In this document: positions 14,597-21,291 of the stretch, piece after piece | How the letters are laid out: the number at the start of each line of letters is the position of its first letter | How positions within the stretch are numbered: the stretch's first letter is position 1 | Source: a virus | Length of the DNA: 34,398 nt | Strand: one strand, 5' to 3' | IMG/VR virus record: IMGVR_UViG_3300044615_001866 | Location: 1-34,398 of that record | Translations under genes and position numbers: made by a program | The notes under the pieces: generated by a model | What the model was told of the DNA's origin: nothing | The model's input: the letters and a program-made list of their open reading frames with translations, nothing else | Database searches by the model: none

Positions 14597-14893
14597 ATGA
14601 AACTGATCACCAAGACCATCGCCAAGAAGATCCCCCCGCTGTACGGGCAGGAGAAGCTGAGCGCCGAGATGACCCTGGCCTACGTGAAGCTGTTCACCCC
14701 AGACAGCAACTGGACCTGGTACATCACCGAGATGGATCAGCAGACAGGCGAATGCTTCGGTGTTGTCTGTGGCCACGAGCGTGAGCTGGGCTACTTCGAC
14801 ATCAACGAGCTCGAGCAGCTGCGTGGACCCCTGGGGCTCCCTGTGGAGCGGGATAGGTTCTTCGACCCAACTCCCGTAAACCTTTGCAAATAG
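14597..14893 (+). CDS. DUF2958 family protein
   Basis: The 98-residue sequence matches the DUF2958 pattern end to end: MKLITKTIAKKIPPLYGQEK, then AYVKLFTPDSNWTWYITE, GHERELGYFDINEL and RGPLGLPVERD. The family is about 100 residues long and common on plasmids and mobile elements; its function is unknown. It appears complete. The leader is A/C-rich (ACCACACGCACCGACC) without SD. Codon use is more G/C-rich at third positions than in the neighbouring gene at 14204, consistent with separate acquisition. Confidence 0.9.
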   Translation: MKLITKTIAKKIPPLYGQEKLSAEMTLAYVKLFTPDSNWTWYITEMDQQTGECFGVVCGHERELGYFDINELEQLRGPLGLPVERDRFFDPTPVNLCK

Positions 14894-14960
14894 GGTAGTC
14901 TCAGATACACCCAATTCCCTGAGGCTACGCTAGAACTTCACCAGGTCAGTCAGGCCTGAA

Positions 14961-14985
14961 CCGAACCAACACCCACACCACCACA
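14961..14985 (+). promoter_or_regulatory. A/C-only leader, no SD
   Basis: The stretch ending CAACACCCACACCACCACA right at ATG 14986 is almost free of G and T. It represents a second leader class used by many genes from 14.6 to 24.1 kb. Confidence 0.55.
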
Positions 14986-15393
14986 ATGGCAACCACCACC
15001 AGCAAGACCCGGAACATCCCTGGCATCATCAACGTCGGCCAGCGGATTGTAACCAGGGAATCGACCAGGACCGCAGCAGCCCGCAATCAAACGGAGCTCG
15101 ACATCGAAGCCTTCCGGGAGCTGAGTTCGACCATGAAAGATCTCAAGGAAGAACTGGAAGGGATTCGCGGTCGCCTCCTGCACACCCTGCAGGCCACGAA
15201 GCAGCACCGGCTCCTCTCCAGTGATGGGGCCTTCGCGATCACCCTCAAGGAGCGCAGCAACTGGACCTACAGCGATGAGCTGGAGGACAAGCTGACCATG
15301 CTCAAGGCTGAACAGCAGAATGAGCAGCGCAAGGGCGTCGCGATCAACAACCCCACCCTCTTCATCGACGGGCGCACCGTTGCAGTCAAATGA
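14986..15393 (+). CDS. unknown coiled-coil early protein
   Basis: A 135-residue protein with a central helix rich in Leu, Glu and Lys (STMKDLKEELEGIRGRLLHT), probably coiled coil, flanked by a basic N-terminal region and a C-terminal strand segment (NPTLFIDGRTVAVK). The layout recalls small phage proteins that bind nucleic acid or recombination factors, but no family is identified. Its ATG follows an A/C-only leader, and its stop overlaps the next ATG by four bases. Confidence 0.65.
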   Translation: MATTTSKTRNIPGIINVGQRIVTRESTRTAAARNQTELDIEAFRELSSTMKDLKEELEGIRGRLLHTLQATKQHRLLSSDGAFAITLKERSNWTYSDELEDKLTMLKAEQQNEQRKGVAINNPTLFIDGRTVAVK

Positions 15394-15638
15394 GCTTCGA
15401 CATCCCCGAACAGATCCTCGAATACTACGAGGAGAAGAAGCGCGACCTGCCGAAGGCTACCAACAGTCTTGTGAGCACGCTCCTTCACCAGCTGGATTGC
15501 GCGATCATCGCCCGCGACAATCACGGAGGACCGCAAGAAGCTGTTGATATAGCCTTCCAGGCCGTCCTTGACCATCCCGAGAATCGCTACACCAGCGAGG
15601 TTCTCTCCTATCGAATTCGCCAAGTGCATTACCACTGA
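15390..15638 (+). CDS. unknown early protein, coupled
   Basis: An 82-residue helical protein (MSFDIPEQILEYYEEKKRDL; later DNHGGPQEAVDIAFQAVLDH). It starts inside the previous gene's stop (ATGA) and its own stop shares a base with the next ATG (TGATG). It thus belongs to a four-gene translationally coupled string from 14986 to 16185. The function is unknown. Confidence 0.65.
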   Translation: MSFDIPEQILEYYEEKKRDLPKATNSLVSTLLHQLDCAIIARDNHGGPQEAVDIAFQAVLDHPENRYTSEVLSYRIRQVHYH

Positions 15639-15913
15639 TGACCACCCTTCCAACCATCCACCTGAACGGCTCTGGCGCCGAGAACCTCCGTGAGGAGTAC
15701 ACCGCAGCGCTGAATGCTCTGCATCACGCCAGGAATGCACTGGTGCATGCCACCCTCAACATGCGGGACTTCTACCCCCAGGGGGATGAGGCCTACATCA
15801 ATGCCAGAGAGGAGCGCACGAATGCCTTCCTCAAGCTCCAGGAAGTCGAAGAGTATTTGACTGACTGGGTAATCCACTGCCACGACCACATCGATCGGAG
15901 GAACGCAGCATGA
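15638..15913 (+). CDS. conserved small phage protein (HLNGSG / FYPQG type)
   Basis: A 91-residue helical protein beginning TIHLNGSGAENLREEY and containing RDFYPQGDEAY. I recall this start plus the R-D-[FY]-Y-P-Q-G motif as a widespread family of small phage proteins of unknown role, seen with two helices around the motif. The length is normal. It starts on the last base of the previous stop, and the next gene overlaps its end by four bases. Confidence 0.75.
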   Translation: MTTLPTIHLNGSGAENLREEYTAALNALHHARNALVHATLNMRDFYPQGDEAYINAREERTNAFLKLQEVEEYLTDWVIHCHDHIDRRNAA

Positions 15914-16185
15914 TCTCCAAGAAAGTTCCCACCTTTCAGCAGAAAGTTCTCCTTAAGTGCATCGATGCATTCGAGGTAATCGGTCAAAACATCAATGTTG
16001 TGGCTGCTGTCGGCATCACCTGCCTGGCTCTGGTCATCAACCAGAAGGTTCTCAACTCCAGGACATTCGAGAACTGCCCCACGTCCATCAACGCGCTGGT
16101 GACGCATCGCACGGTCCTCGGTGATGCCGTCGTATGTGTTTCCCGCGTTGAGTTGTACGGTCCACGCGCACCCCTTCCGGACTGA
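15910..16185 (+). CDS. small membrane protein
   Basis: A 91-residue protein with one predicted membrane segment at about residues 28-48 (NINVVAAVGITCLALVINQK), a basic amphipathic N-terminus (MISKKVPTFQQKVLLKCIDA) and a C-terminal domain with two Cys. The charge pattern suggests an N-in orientation. It is the last gene of the coupled string. It might act at the cell membrane during takeover or lysis; this is not shown. Confidence 0.6.
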   Translation: MISKKVPTFQQKVLLKCIDAFEVIGQNINVVAAVGITCLALVINQKVLNSRTFENCPTSINALVTHRTVLGDAVVCVSRVELYGPRAPLPD

Positions 16186-16186
16186 A

Positions 16187-16246
16187 ATGAGACACCTTTT
16201 GACGACTGCTGCAGTCGTAGCGATCATGCTCTTCCTCTGCCTCTAA
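16187..16246 (+). CDS. possible 19-residue membrane peptide
   Basis: Starting two bases after the previous stop, the frame encodes MRHLLTTAAVVAIMLFLCL, a single hydrophobic helix with a basic N-terminus. Its position in a coupled string makes translation plausible, but at this length chance cannot be excluded. Confidence 0.3.
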   Translation: MRHLLTTAAVVAIMLFLCL

Positions 16247-16281
16247 TTTAATTATTTCTTTAGATTCCCCCGCTATTCATC

Positions 16282-16599
16282 TTGTCCCGCCACCACTACG
16301 CTGCCCACGCTTTCTGGTCGAAGCCTCCCGCTCTTCCGGAAAACATTTTCCCCCTGTCACCACACCTACCACCTGACCAGCGTGATGCTGATTCTCATGG
16401 AAACATTCTCTTCTATTCTCCGCATCATGGATGGATGGTCGCGAGCTATGAAGAAGTTCAGGATGTTATTCGAGAGAACAAATGCACACACTGGACATTC
16501 ACACCGCCTGAACCACCCAATGCACTCCATCGTCCTCATCGAAAGTTTGAAGCTCCAATCCGACGGTCACCTCCATGTGATAGCAATCCTGGAGAATGA
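16282..16599 (+). CDS. DUF551-like protein
   Basis: The 105-residue frame contains LPPDQRDADSHGNILFYSP, then GWMVASYEEV and THWTFTPPEPP. This order (decision on D-x-D, a W-x-x-x strand, then T-H-W-x-x-x-P-x-P-P) matches DUF551-type phage proteins of unknown function. The only usable start is TTG 16282; no in-frame ATG precedes the domain. The last ~30 residues overlap the next gene and look unconserved, so the natural end may be a chance extension. Confidence 0.55.
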   Translation: MSRHHYAAHAFWSKPPALPENIFPLSPHLPPDQRDADSHGNILFYSPHHGWMVASYEEVQDVIRENKCTHWTFTPPEPPNALHRPHRKFEAPIRRSPPCDSNPGE

Positions 16600-16843
16600 A
16601 CGGAGAGACATGAGAGGAACCTACCTCTTCACCTCTCCTGAAGTTGCTCCAATCCGAGCAACAACCACCATCCCCTCCGAAGCTTTACCCCCAGATAAAA
16701 CCTTCAGTGGTAAAAGCACCACAGAGCTCGCCAACATGATCGACCGCCACCAGCTGTTCCTCCACCAGGAATGGAAGGCACTTGACGCCGAGGAGGCCGA
16801 ACCTCAACGCGACGACTATCCAGGCGGTCGCCTCTTCTTCTAA
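16520..16843 (+). CDS. unknown early protein
   Basis: Starting at ATG 16520 it gives 107 residues: a beta-rich N-terminal part (HSIVLIESLKLQSDGHLHVI), a Thr/Ser/Pro linker and a C-terminal helix (STTELANMIDRHQLFLHQEW). The frame is open further upstream, but the upstream part is a shadow of the previous gene. It overlaps that gene by 80 bases, more than usual here. The function is unknown. Confidence 0.6.
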   Translation: MHSIVLIESLKLQSDGHLHVIAILENERRDMRGTYLFTSPEVAPIRATTTIPSEALPPDKTFSGKSTTELANMIDRHQLFLHQEWKALDAEEAEPQRDDYPGGRLFF

Positions 16844-16871
16844 CCCACACGCACACACCGAAGGATCCACC

Positions 16872-17102
16872 ATGAAACTGATGAGCTGCAGCCACGTCGA
16901 CATTAGCGTCCTCGTCGGCTCCTTGATTGTCAATCCAGGGGGAGCTGAATTCATCATCACCGGGATCTCATTTTCCCTCGATGATCTAAGTCCTTGGATT
17001 CACATCAAAGATCCAGATATCGAAGAGAGTGATCAAGCTATTTCGTTCAATGAAACTCTCGAAGATTGGTCTATTCAAATAGGGAATAGTTTGTATGTCT
17101 GA
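16872..17102 (+). CDS. 76-residue unknown early protein
   Basis: ATG 16872 follows a leader with CACACGCACACACC and GGATCCACC. The product starts MKLMSCSHVDISVLVGSLIV, probably a beta-rich domain, with a very acidic middle (KDPDIEESDQ). It overlaps the next, membrane, gene by eight bases. No family is recognised. Confidence 0.6.
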   Translation: MKLMSCSHVDISVLVGSLIVNPGGAEFIITGISFSLDDLSPWIHIKDPDIEESDQAISFNETLEDWSIQIGNSLYV

Positions 17103-17196
17103 CTTCCCCTGGGCAGTCGTACTTCTCCTCACCACCTGTTTGTTTGGCGTCGCCTGGATCATCACTTACATCTTGATACTCGCAGCCAAAGAGTAA
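17095..17196 (+). CDS. 33-residue single-span membrane protein
   Basis: ATG 17095 to TAA 17196: an acidic N-terminus (MSDFPWA), one hydrophobic helix (VVLLLTTCLFGVAWIITYIL) and a short polar tail. It overlaps the preceding stop, so translation is probably coupled. Tiny membrane proteins are common in phage early regions; its role is unknown. Confidence 0.55.
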   Translation: MSDFPWAVVLLLTTCLFGVAWIITYILILAAKE

Positions 17197-17229
17197 ACCT
17201 ACACGCACACCACCACCAACACTGCAACC
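17194..17229 (+). promoter_or_regulatory. A/C-rich leader, no SD
   Basis: ACACGCACACCACCACCAAC lies in the leader before ATG 17230. The ACGCACACCACCACC core recurs before ATG 17512. Confidence 0.55.
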
Positions 17230-17487
17230 ATGGAATACGCAATCTCAATCAAACTCACAGAACAGCAGTATCACATCCTTAGGGATATGGCCAAAGATGA
17301 GTACCGAACTATCGGGAACACTGCAACGATGCTGATGGCTGAAGGTTTCGCTTGGTATATCGAAGATCACGACATTTGCATTTATAAACGACCCGAAGAT
17401 CTTGATCCAGATTGTGATCGCGAGTTTCAGCGTTATACCGATAAAGAATTGAAAGATATCTTTAGCAAGATTCCTCTCATTCAGTAG
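17230..17487 (+). CDS. ribbon-helix-helix-like protein
   Basis: The 85-residue product begins with a strand (AISIKLTEQQ) followed by two helices (YHILRDMAKDEYRTIGNTAT and MLMAEGFAWYIED), the layout of a ribbon-helix-helix DNA-binding domain. The C-terminal acidic part may mediate partner binding. The fold call is by eye. If right, it would be a phage or host transcription regulator. It has the A/C-rich leader class. Confidence 0.55.
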   Translation: MEYAISIKLTEQQYHILRDMAKDEYRTIGNTATMLMAEGFAWYIEDHDICIYKRPEDLDPDCDREFQRYTDKELKDIFSKIPLIQ

Positions 17488-17511
17488 ACCCATCTCACGC
17501 ACACCACCACC
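17488..17511 (+). promoter_or_regulatory. A/C-rich leader, no SD
   Basis: CTCACGCACACCACCACC ends at ATG 17512. It shares a core of 15 or more bases with the leader of the previous gene. Confidence 0.55.
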
Positions 17512-17967
17512 ATGTCCACCACCAACACCCGATCCACTAAAGAAGAATTCGACGCCAGGTGCGAAGAAGCAGCCGATCTACTGGCCGAAGGTTATCCCGG
17601 TCGCGTCGTTGTCCGGAAGCTGGCAACCAAGTTCACTGTGTCCGCTCGCCAGGCCCGTAACTACGTTCGGGAAGGGGAGAAGCTGGCGAAGGAATCGGTT
17701 CCCGTCCACGACCGAGCGTTCCTGTTTGCCCAGACCTTTGCTGGTCTCCAGGCTGATCGGATTGACGCCAGGGAATCTGGGAACATCAATGCCCAGGTCG
17801 GTGCATCGAAGCAGCTGGTGCAGATGCTGAAACTCATGTCCGACATCGATCCGATGCGGGACTTCGAGACAGCCTTCATGCATGCAGCCGCTGCTCAGTT
17901 GAACAACGGGAAAGGCTCGATCCCCAGGGTCAGCGTGAACCTCCAGGGAGAGGAGCCTCCGTTTTGA
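17512..17967 (+). CDS. helix-turn-helix protein (small-terminase-like alternative)
   Basis: A 151-residue protein with an N-terminal helix-turn-helix (about residues 28-52, VVRKLATKFTVSARQARNYV), a helical middle containing DARESGNINAQVGASKQLVQ, and a disordered Pro-rich end. HTH plus helical oligomerisation is the design of both phage regulators and small terminases. It is on the early strand, far from terL, which favours a regulator. The start is fixed by the A/C leader. Confidence 0.6.
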   Translation: MSTTNTRSTKEEFDARCEEAADLLAEGYPGRVVVRKLATKFTVSARQARNYVREGEKLAKESVPVHDRAFLFAQTFAGLQADRIDARESGNINAQVGASKQLVQMLKLMSDIDPMRDFETAFMHAAAAQLNNGKGSIPRVSVNLQGEEPPF

Positions 17968-18004
17968 GAAATGGAACTAAATGGTTCCGCTTTTGGGTAA
18001 GGGG

Positions 18005-18145
18005 TCAGCGAGCGTTCACCAGAGCCGCTTCGTTGAGTTCCTTCCCTTCCTTAGCAGTCTGAGCAACAGCGAGGATGTTCTGTCTCGCAGCCCGCTTCAG
18101 TTGCTTTTGGTTCGCAGTCACGTACGTGATGAATGCAGCCTTCAT
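18005..18145 (-). CDS. 46-residue protein on the opposite strand
   Basis: On the minus strand ATG 18145 to TGA 18005 encodes a basic, amphipathic, Ala/Lys/Gln-rich helical protein (MKAAFITYVTANQKQLKRAA). The codon third positions look coding, and the plus-strand frame over the same DNA is less protein-like. It would be transcribed away from the GTATTGGC operator cluster at 18243, divergent from the genes at 18329. No SD is visible. Confidence 0.5.
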   Translation of the reverse strand: MKAAFITYVTANQKQLKRAARQNILAVAQTAKEGKELNEAALVNAR

Positions 18146-18242
18146 GATCAATTCTGTAGTTTTTAATACATTATCAGAATCGATGTGAGGCCGGAGTTCG
18201 CCGCGCTACAGTCCAAACAGTAAACCCGTACTACCGCCCCGT

Positions 18243-18302
18243 GTATTGGCGCATCAGCCAATACGTCACCAGTATTGGCAACCTCACCAGCCCAGCCAAT
18301 AC
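18243..18302. promoter_or_regulatory. four-half-site GTATTGGC operator cluster
   Basis: GTATTGGC at 18243 and 18272 alternates with its complement GCCAATAC at 18257 and 18295, giving two inverted pairs with spacers of 6 and 15 bases. The cluster lies between the minus gene at 18145 and the plus gene at 18329. Confidence 0.75.
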
Positions 18303-18328
18303 ATCAACCCGTCACCTCTACCACCGCC

Positions 18329-18526
18329 ATGTCCGCCGTTACCGCTGCCACTTCCGCCGCGTCTGCTTTCTCCCACAAAGAGTTGCCATCTCGGGAAGTC
18401 TCGTTAACTTATTACCTGAACGGCAAACAACAGGCCCTCTGTTTCAAAACAGAAGACCCTACCTTCCGCGAATTGATTTCAATCCTTCGCGAACAGGATC
18501 GTCCGTTCCGCATTGTCTACATGTAA
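18329..18526 (+). CDS. 65-residue unknown early protein
   Basis: ATG 18329 is preceded by the A/C/T leader CACCTCTACCACCGCC; an in-frame TTG upstream at 18275 falls in the operator cluster and is less likely. The N-terminus is Ala/Thr/Ser-rich and the C-terminus looks folded (REVSLTYYLNGKQQALCFKT, then a helix and a short strand). The function is unknown; control by the adjacent operator cluster is likely. Confidence 0.6.
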   Translation: MSAVTAATSAASAFSHKELPSREVSLTYYLNGKQQALCFKTEDPTFRELISILREQDRPFRIVYM

Positions 18527-18531
18527 CCAAC

Positions 18532-18729
18532 ATGACCATCCCGACCGACATGATGACCGAGGAATGGATGGATGAATTTGAACGTAACTTCGCGTCATTG
18601 AGAACGAATCGCAATAACGAACCTACCGTTGCATCGTCCTCCAATACTGATACAACAGCCCAAGACAAAAGCAAAACACAAACCACCTCCCAATCTCAAC
18701 CCGAAACGGACCCATGCATCTTCTCCTAA
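18532..18729 (+). CDS. 65-residue unknown early protein
   Basis: Starts five bases after the previous stop. It has an acidic, Met-rich N-terminal helix (MTIPTDMMTEEWMDEFERNF) and then a Ser/Thr/Gln-rich disordered tail. The frame continues open upstream, but that portion is a shadow. It is probably co-transcribed with 18329-18526. No family is recognised. Confidence 0.55.
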   Translation: MTIPTDMMTEEWMDEFERNFASLRTNRNNEPTVASSSNTDTTAQDKSKTQTTSQSQPETDPCIFS

Positions 18730-18902
18730 TTTCACTCCTCATTATTTTCACACCAACATCCACTTTCGCCTGTAGTCTACACGACAACAATCCCAACCAT
18801 GATCTTCCAAATCTTTCGTCACCACAACAAAGTACTCGTCGAACAATTCCTGGAGAATTTAAACGAATCTTTGGACTTAACAAAGAGTCTCAATCACACT
18901 AA
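18714..18902 (+). CDS. possible small lipoprotein, overlapping
   Basis: A 62-residue frame whose first 20 residues look like a lipoprotein signal (LLLISLLIIFTPTSTFACS, with FAC as a possible lipobox), followed by a polar segment. It starts within the end of the previous gene and overlaps the next gene by 104 bases in another frame. Because the next gene is more convincing, only the N-terminal half might matter. An o-spanin-like role is a guess. Confidence 0.3.
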   Translation: MHLLLISLLIIFTPTSTFACSLHDNNPNHDLPNLSSPQQSTRRTIPGEFKRIFGLNKESQSH

Positions 18903-19170
18903 AGATCTCAGCTTGACTCAACTCAGGGCGATGCAATCCTTCGCACAAATGAGAGAGCTTGCTGATAGTAACGAGATGGGGTTTGTTGCATCATTTATCG
19001 AACCCGACGGTTCGAACTACACAATCACGAACCTTCCCCACGCACAAAACGATTTCATCATCCAAAAGCTCCTCTCTGAACCATTTGTCGATGGTGAGAG
19101 TCGTGGTCGCGTTCAGCTCGTTGAAACATACGAAGGCATCCAACTTCAGATAGTTCCTGACGCAGAATAG
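18799..19170 (+). CDS. unknown early protein
   Basis: A 123-residue protein: a helical N-terminus (VEQFLENLNESLDLTKSL), a central helix (LRAMQSFAQMRELADSNEMG), and a beta-rich C-terminal part (GRVQLVETYEGIQLQIVP). It is soluble, with no known motif. Its sequence character is clearly coding, whereas the alternative frame over its 5' end is weaker. The leader is A/C-rich (ACACGACAACAATCCCAACC). Confidence 0.65.
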   Translation: MIFQIFRHHNKVLVEQFLENLNESLDLTKSLNHTKDLSLTQLRAMQSFAQMRELADSNEMGFVASFIEPDGSNYTITNLPHAQNDFIIQKLLSEPFVDGESRGRVQLVETYEGIQLQIVPDAE

Positions 19171-19220
19171 AGGGAACAAAGCCACCCCTAACGTGAGTGG
19201 TATCACCCCAATTCTGAGTA

Positions 19221-19547
19221 ATGTCTTACAACATCTGGAACGCCGTCGCGTATGAAATCACTAACCTGCTGATCAACCATGACGTCCGCTGGGAGCTCAA
19301 CCAGTGGGTACAATTGATCCGCAAACACTGCTTCCCCGATTGGGTAGAGTGGAAGACCGAGCGCACCATGAAGTCCGTCGACAAACAAATCGGCGAAATC
19401 AAAGAAATGATGAAGAAAGAAGATGACGCTAAGTACGTCACCCCGATCATCATCGAACACAAACCTGATGGCTCCAGGGCTCAAGACCTTTTAGGTGGAA
19501 CCCTGGAAATCAAAGCACCGTGGTTTGACAATAGCCAACCAAAATGA
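19221..19547 (+). CDS. unknown early protein
   Basis: A 108-residue protein with Trp-rich N-terminal helices (MSYNIWNAVAYEITNLLINH), a Lys/Glu-rich helix (DKQIGEIKEMMKKEDDAKY) and a polar C-terminus. A cytoplasmic coiled-coil protein is likely. No homologue is recognised. The next gene begins 46 bases on, after TTGACA (19527-19532) and a TACACT element (19553), which could hold a promoter, although the 20-base spacer is longer than usual. Confidence 0.6.
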   Translation: MSYNIWNAVAYEITNLLINHDVRWELNQWVQLIRKHCFPDWVEWKTERTMKSVDKQIGEIKEMMKKEDDAKYVTPIIIEHKPDGSRAQDLLGGTLEIKAPWFDNSQPK

Positions 19548-19593
19548 TCCGAGCTACACTGCAGTGAACCTTTACACCTACGCAGTCAAAACC

Positions 19594-19836
19594 ATGGCGT
19601 CCGATTCTCTGGACAAACATTGTAAGAAGATCCTGGAGCGGCTCGAAACCATCATCGTGATACTGGAGGATCTTCTGGAAGATCCGATCTTCCTGGACAC
19701 CATCCACGGAGAACAGGAGCTGAGTCTCGATCTGGCATTGGAGGTCCTCGATGGTATCGTCGTTAAGTTCGAACCAGAGGCTGCACCTGCCCCCAAGGGT
19801 CCGGCTCCTGTCGACGATAGTTACGACGCCGACTGA
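19594..19836 (+). CDS. 80-residue acidic early protein
   Basis: ATG 19594 was chosen because the frame upstream overlaps the previous gene and reads poorly. It is a leucine-rich acidic helical protein (KILERLETIIVILEDLLEDP) with a Pro/Ala/Asp tail. Charge and helix pattern suggest a protein-protein interaction module. The function is unknown. The next gene starts five bases after its stop. Confidence 0.6.
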   Translation: MASDSLDKHCKKILERLETIIVILEDLLEDPIFLDTIHGEQELSLDLALEVLDGIVVKFEPEAAPAPKGPAPVDDSYDAD

Positions 19837-19841
19837 ATCGG

Positions 19842-20006
19842 ATGAAGGAGTTACCTTCCGTTCAATACCAGGAGATCCTTTGGCGGGTGGCCGTCACCTC
19901 AGCAATTGAGACGACCGAACCCGCCTACGCGATTTTCGCCAGGCTTCTTCACAATTACCTAACAGAAAAGGAGTGGGTCGTCGATTTGGTTGACGATTTC
20001 ACCTAG
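19842..20006 (+). CDS. 54-residue unknown early protein
   Basis: ATG 19842 to TAG 20006, five bases after the previous stop. It is helical and Trp/Val-rich (MKELPSVQYQEILWRVAVTS, later NYLTEKEWVVDLVDDF). Dense amphipathic character and tight spacing support a real gene. Confidence 0.6.
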   Translation: MKELPSVQYQEILWRVAVTSAIETTEPAYAIFARLLHNYLTEKEWVVDLVDDFT

Positions 20007-20043
20007 GAGCGGCGATAATTCCAATGCACACACCACCCAATCG

Positions 20044-20355
20044 ATGGCCCACACTGTCGTTCCGCCTAATGACCTACTGAAGAAGTGGGAGGATCAGTGG
20101 TTTGACGAGCAAGAGAACGCTGACGTCCTGCTGATCCAAGCTTTTCAGGCCGGTGCAGACCAGGAGCTGGAGGCGTGCTGTGAATTGCTGCTACAGCAAG
20201 GGTTTGACTTTGTTGACGACCTCCGCGCCGCACGCCGCCCCAAGCCGCCGAGCTTGAAGGAGCAGGCGCTGGCTGAACTAGCTGAATGGGAGAACGTTAT
20301 GGACATTGCATCCGATAGCCCCATCCGCCGCGCACTGGAGCAACTCGATGACTGA
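20044..20355 (+). CDS. conserved small phage/cyanobacterial protein (ELEACCELL type)
   Basis: From ATG 20044, 103 residues with a Trp-rich start (LLKKWEDQWFDEQENADVLL), a core DQELEACCELL and the basic/proline motif LRAARRPKPPSLKEQALAEL. I recall this combination from small proteins of cyanobacteria and their phages, of unknown function. The adjacent Cys pair is a hallmark. Its end overlaps the next gene by eight bases. Confidence 0.7.
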   Translation: MAHTVVPPNDLLKKWEDQWFDEQENADVLLIQAFQAGADQELEACCELLLQQGFDFVDDLRAARRPKPPSLKEQALAELAEWENVMDIASDSPIRRALEQLDD

Positions 20356-20533
20356 TCTCTCCCCTGCCGCGCAGGCAATCTGGGATGCATGGGAAAGCGA
20401 ATGGAGTAAAGGAAGTCTTTGCCATGATCAACGATCGATTGCAGCCGTTCTTCGAGCTGCTGCAAATCAACTCGATCATCCAACCTCAGCCCACACGCTC
20501 TACGCCTTTGCCGATGAGCTTGAACCTAAGTAG
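20348..20533 (+). CDS. conserved small protein (LSPAAQAI type)
   Basis: A 61-residue protein from ATG 20348. DLSPAAQAIWDAWESEW followed by a helix AAVLRAAANQLDH fits a small family found near the ELEACCELL protein in cyanophage-type sequences. It overlaps the preceding gene, so the two are probably translationally coupled and may work together. The biochemical role is unknown. Confidence 0.65.
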   Translation: MTDLSPAAQAIWDAWESEWSKGSLCHDQRSIAAVLRAAANQLDHPTSAHTLYAFADELEPK

Positions 20534-20553
20534 TCACCTGCACTCCTATATCT

Positions 20554-20641
20554 GGTACTTGACGGTTACTTGCTGTCATTCCCGCGTAGGACTACACTTC
20601 TATTGCCACATCTAGGTTTTAGTACTTGATGGGTACTTGAT
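20554..20641. repeat. helically phased GGTACTTGA repeats
   Basis: Four 10-11 bp units in two tandem pairs: GGTACTTGAC + GGTTACTTGC (20554-20573) and AGTACTTGAT + GGGTACTTGAT (20621-20641). The one-turn spacing suggests cooperative binding by one protein upstream of the gene at 20664. The gap 20534-20663 holds nothing else I can identify. Confidence 0.65.
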
Positions 20642-20663
20642 CAGCACACCACACCACACCACC

Positions 20664-20840
20664 ATGAACCCGATCTACGTTCCGTTCATCGTCCAGGCAG
20701 TCTGTCAGCTCGGCGCCAGCGCTAGCCTCTGCCTGGGAAACCCACAATCGCAGCGTCCACCCAGTTTGCCGGATCTCATAGCAAATCCAATCGTTAGTCA
20801 GTATCAGTACAACTACTACCCGTACATGTACAACCAATGA
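20664..20840 (+). CDS. 58-residue protein with Tyr-rich tail
   Basis: ATG 20664 follows an exemplary A/C-only leader (CACACCACACCACACCACC). The N-terminal part is moderately hydrophobic (IYVPFIVQAVCQLGASASL) and the C-terminus is Tyr/Gln/Asn-rich. It might be a weak signal or membrane-associated peptide. Its stop overlaps the next ATG by four bases. The function is unknown. Confidence 0.55.
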   Translation: MNPIYVPFIVQAVCQLGASASLCLGNPQSQRPPSLPDLIANPIVSQYQYNYYPYMYNQ

Positions 20841-21217
20841 CTAAAAAGATCGTTAACTATAAACAGCCAACAGAAGAACAACGTGATCGAATGATGGATG
20901 CTGTCATCGATGAATTCGACTTTGAGAAAGTTCACCGTGCGATGGAAGCGCTCGATTGGATATGGATAACAACAAGAAACGATGGATTCGAGATTCCGTC
21001 CATCCCCAGGCTTAAAGCCTCCGCTCGGGAGTTAATGCGGAGCGCTTACCGCTGCTGGAACAAATTTGGCTACAGCCACGGAGAGGCGGGCAGCGGAGGG
21101 TTGATGGCCACGTTCATCGAAGCGGATGAAGAAGGTGACGCCACCTTCAATTTGTCTTTTGTGATCGAGGAGCAGCGCTCCTACGACTATTACCAGCCCA
21201 ACTACCCGGAAAAGTAG
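20837..21217 (+). CDS. unknown early protein
   Basis: A 126-residue protein that looks well folded: helical N-terminus (EEQRDRMMDAVIDEFDFEKV), a Trp-rich middle (RAMEALDWIWITT), a Gly-rich loop (GEAGSGGLMATFIEAD) and a beta C-terminus. I recall similar small phage proteins with the S-G-G-[LF] loop but not a function. It is coupled to the previous gene by ATGA. Confidence 0.65.
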   Translation: MTKKIVNYKQPTEEQRDRMMDAVIDEFDFEKVHRAMEALDWIWITTRNDGFEIPSIPRLKASARELMRSAYRCWNKFGYSHGEAGSGGLMATFIEADEEGDATFNLSFVIEEQRSYDYYQPNYPEK

Positions 21218-21291
21218 TACACTCTTAGCGTGGCAGCGGTGAGCCAACCATCGTGTAAGCCCACACCCTGTTCATCTGCACACACCAAACG

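Noticed and set aside
17981-18166. 61-residue plus-strand frame
   Set aside because: Less protein-like than the minus-strand frame over the same DNA.
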